A stretch of DNA of 15,419 bases, from assembly GCA_031255115.1 (NCBI GenBank), contig JAIRTD010000192.1, positions 1 through 15,419 on the forward strand, read 5' to 3'. The notes under the pieces are model-generated. The model was not told where the DNA came from. It did not search any database and saw only the letters and a list, made by a program, of their open reading frames with translations. This DNA comes from Spirochaetaceae bacterium. GTDB lineage: Bacteria > Spirochaetota > Spirochaetia > Treponematales > Breznakiellaceae. A program made the position numbers and the translations under genes. Positions 15,325-15,419 of the stretch are shown here, piece after piece (the stretch's first letter is position 1; each line of letters opens with the position of its first letter).

Positions 15325-15351
15325 TGATAGCGGTTTTGGTTCGTCTGGCGG
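15325..15351. other. Remainder of convergent intergenic region
   Basis: Short stretch between the repeat array and the minus-strand gene end. It contains GCGGTTTT at 15330-15337 but no convincing intrinsic terminator for either direction. Confidence 0.5.
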
Positions 15352-15419
15352 CTAGCTCAGCGATTGTATGCTGAATACCGACGGGATGTTTCTGATGTTT
15401 TTAAGCACCCGTTTAAGAT
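15352..15419 (-). CDS. C-terminal end of putative RelA/SpoT ACT domain
   Basis: On the minus strand, the frame entering from the right edge reads LKRVLKNIRNIPSVFSIQSLS and stops at TAG (complement of 15352-15354). The pattern L-x-R-x3-x-IR-x-IP-x-V at a C-terminus resembles the last helix and strand of the ACT domain in long RelA/SpoT (p)ppGpp synthetase/hydrolases, such as the final residues of E. coli SpoT. Only 21 residues are visible, so another ACT-domain protein is possible. The gene would converge on the capA-like gene. Confidence 0.42.
   Translation of the reverse strand, partial: LKRVLKNIRNIPSVFSIQSLS

Noticed and set aside
15347..15385. tRNA-like GGCTAGCTCAG motif
   Set aside because: No matching D-stem, anticodon or acceptor arms could be built, and it overlaps the putative minus-strand gene end.

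Overview
The window is almost entirely one bacterial ribosomal-protein cluster on the + strand: the S10, spc and alpha operons fused end to end. It runs from a 5'-truncated rpsJ through rplC-rplD-rplW-rplB-rpsS-rplV-rpsC-rplP-rpmC-rpsQ, then rplN-rplX-rplE-rpsN-rpsH-rplF-rplR-rpsE-rpmD-rplO-secY, then rpmJ-rpsM-rpsK-rpsD-rpoA-rplQ. Gene order, a zinc-type S14, and rpmJ placed straight after secY with no adk, map or infA suggest a spirochaete, probably Treponema-like with moderately high GC. This is inference from layout and protein flavour, since no database was available.

Layout: 1-4800 is the S10 block, 4807-10546 the spc block ending with the translocon gene secY, and 10560-13833 the alpha block. 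Genes are tightly packed, with 1-11 nt overlaps or gaps of about 10 nt carrying Shine-Dalgarno (SD) sequences. Only three gaps inside the cluster exceed 50 nt: rpsJ-rplC (101 nt), rplF-rplR (99 nt) and rpsM-rpsK (86 nt). Each holds a hairpin with a GGAG-bearing left arm and a CTCC-bearing right arm. In two of them the right arm can instead pair with the true SD of the next gene. This recurring arrangement is the most interesting regulatory signal in the window.

After rplQ, which carries an unusual repetitive charged tail, come a 61-aa four-cysteine zinc-ribbon protein overlapping rplQ and then a CapA/PgsA-family metallophosphoesterase-like exported protein. No terminator is visible between them, so both may be co-transcribed with the alpha block. 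The window closes with a short array of GGGRCAGAGCYGC repeats, the first of which forms the last codons of the capA-like gene. Beyond it is the C-terminal tip of a convergent minus-strand gene that looks like the ACT domain of a RelA/SpoT (p)ppGpp enzyme.

Functionally, the cluster supplies about half of the ribosomal proteins, the RNA polymerase alpha subunit and the SecY channel. The genes beyond rplQ are the accessory part.
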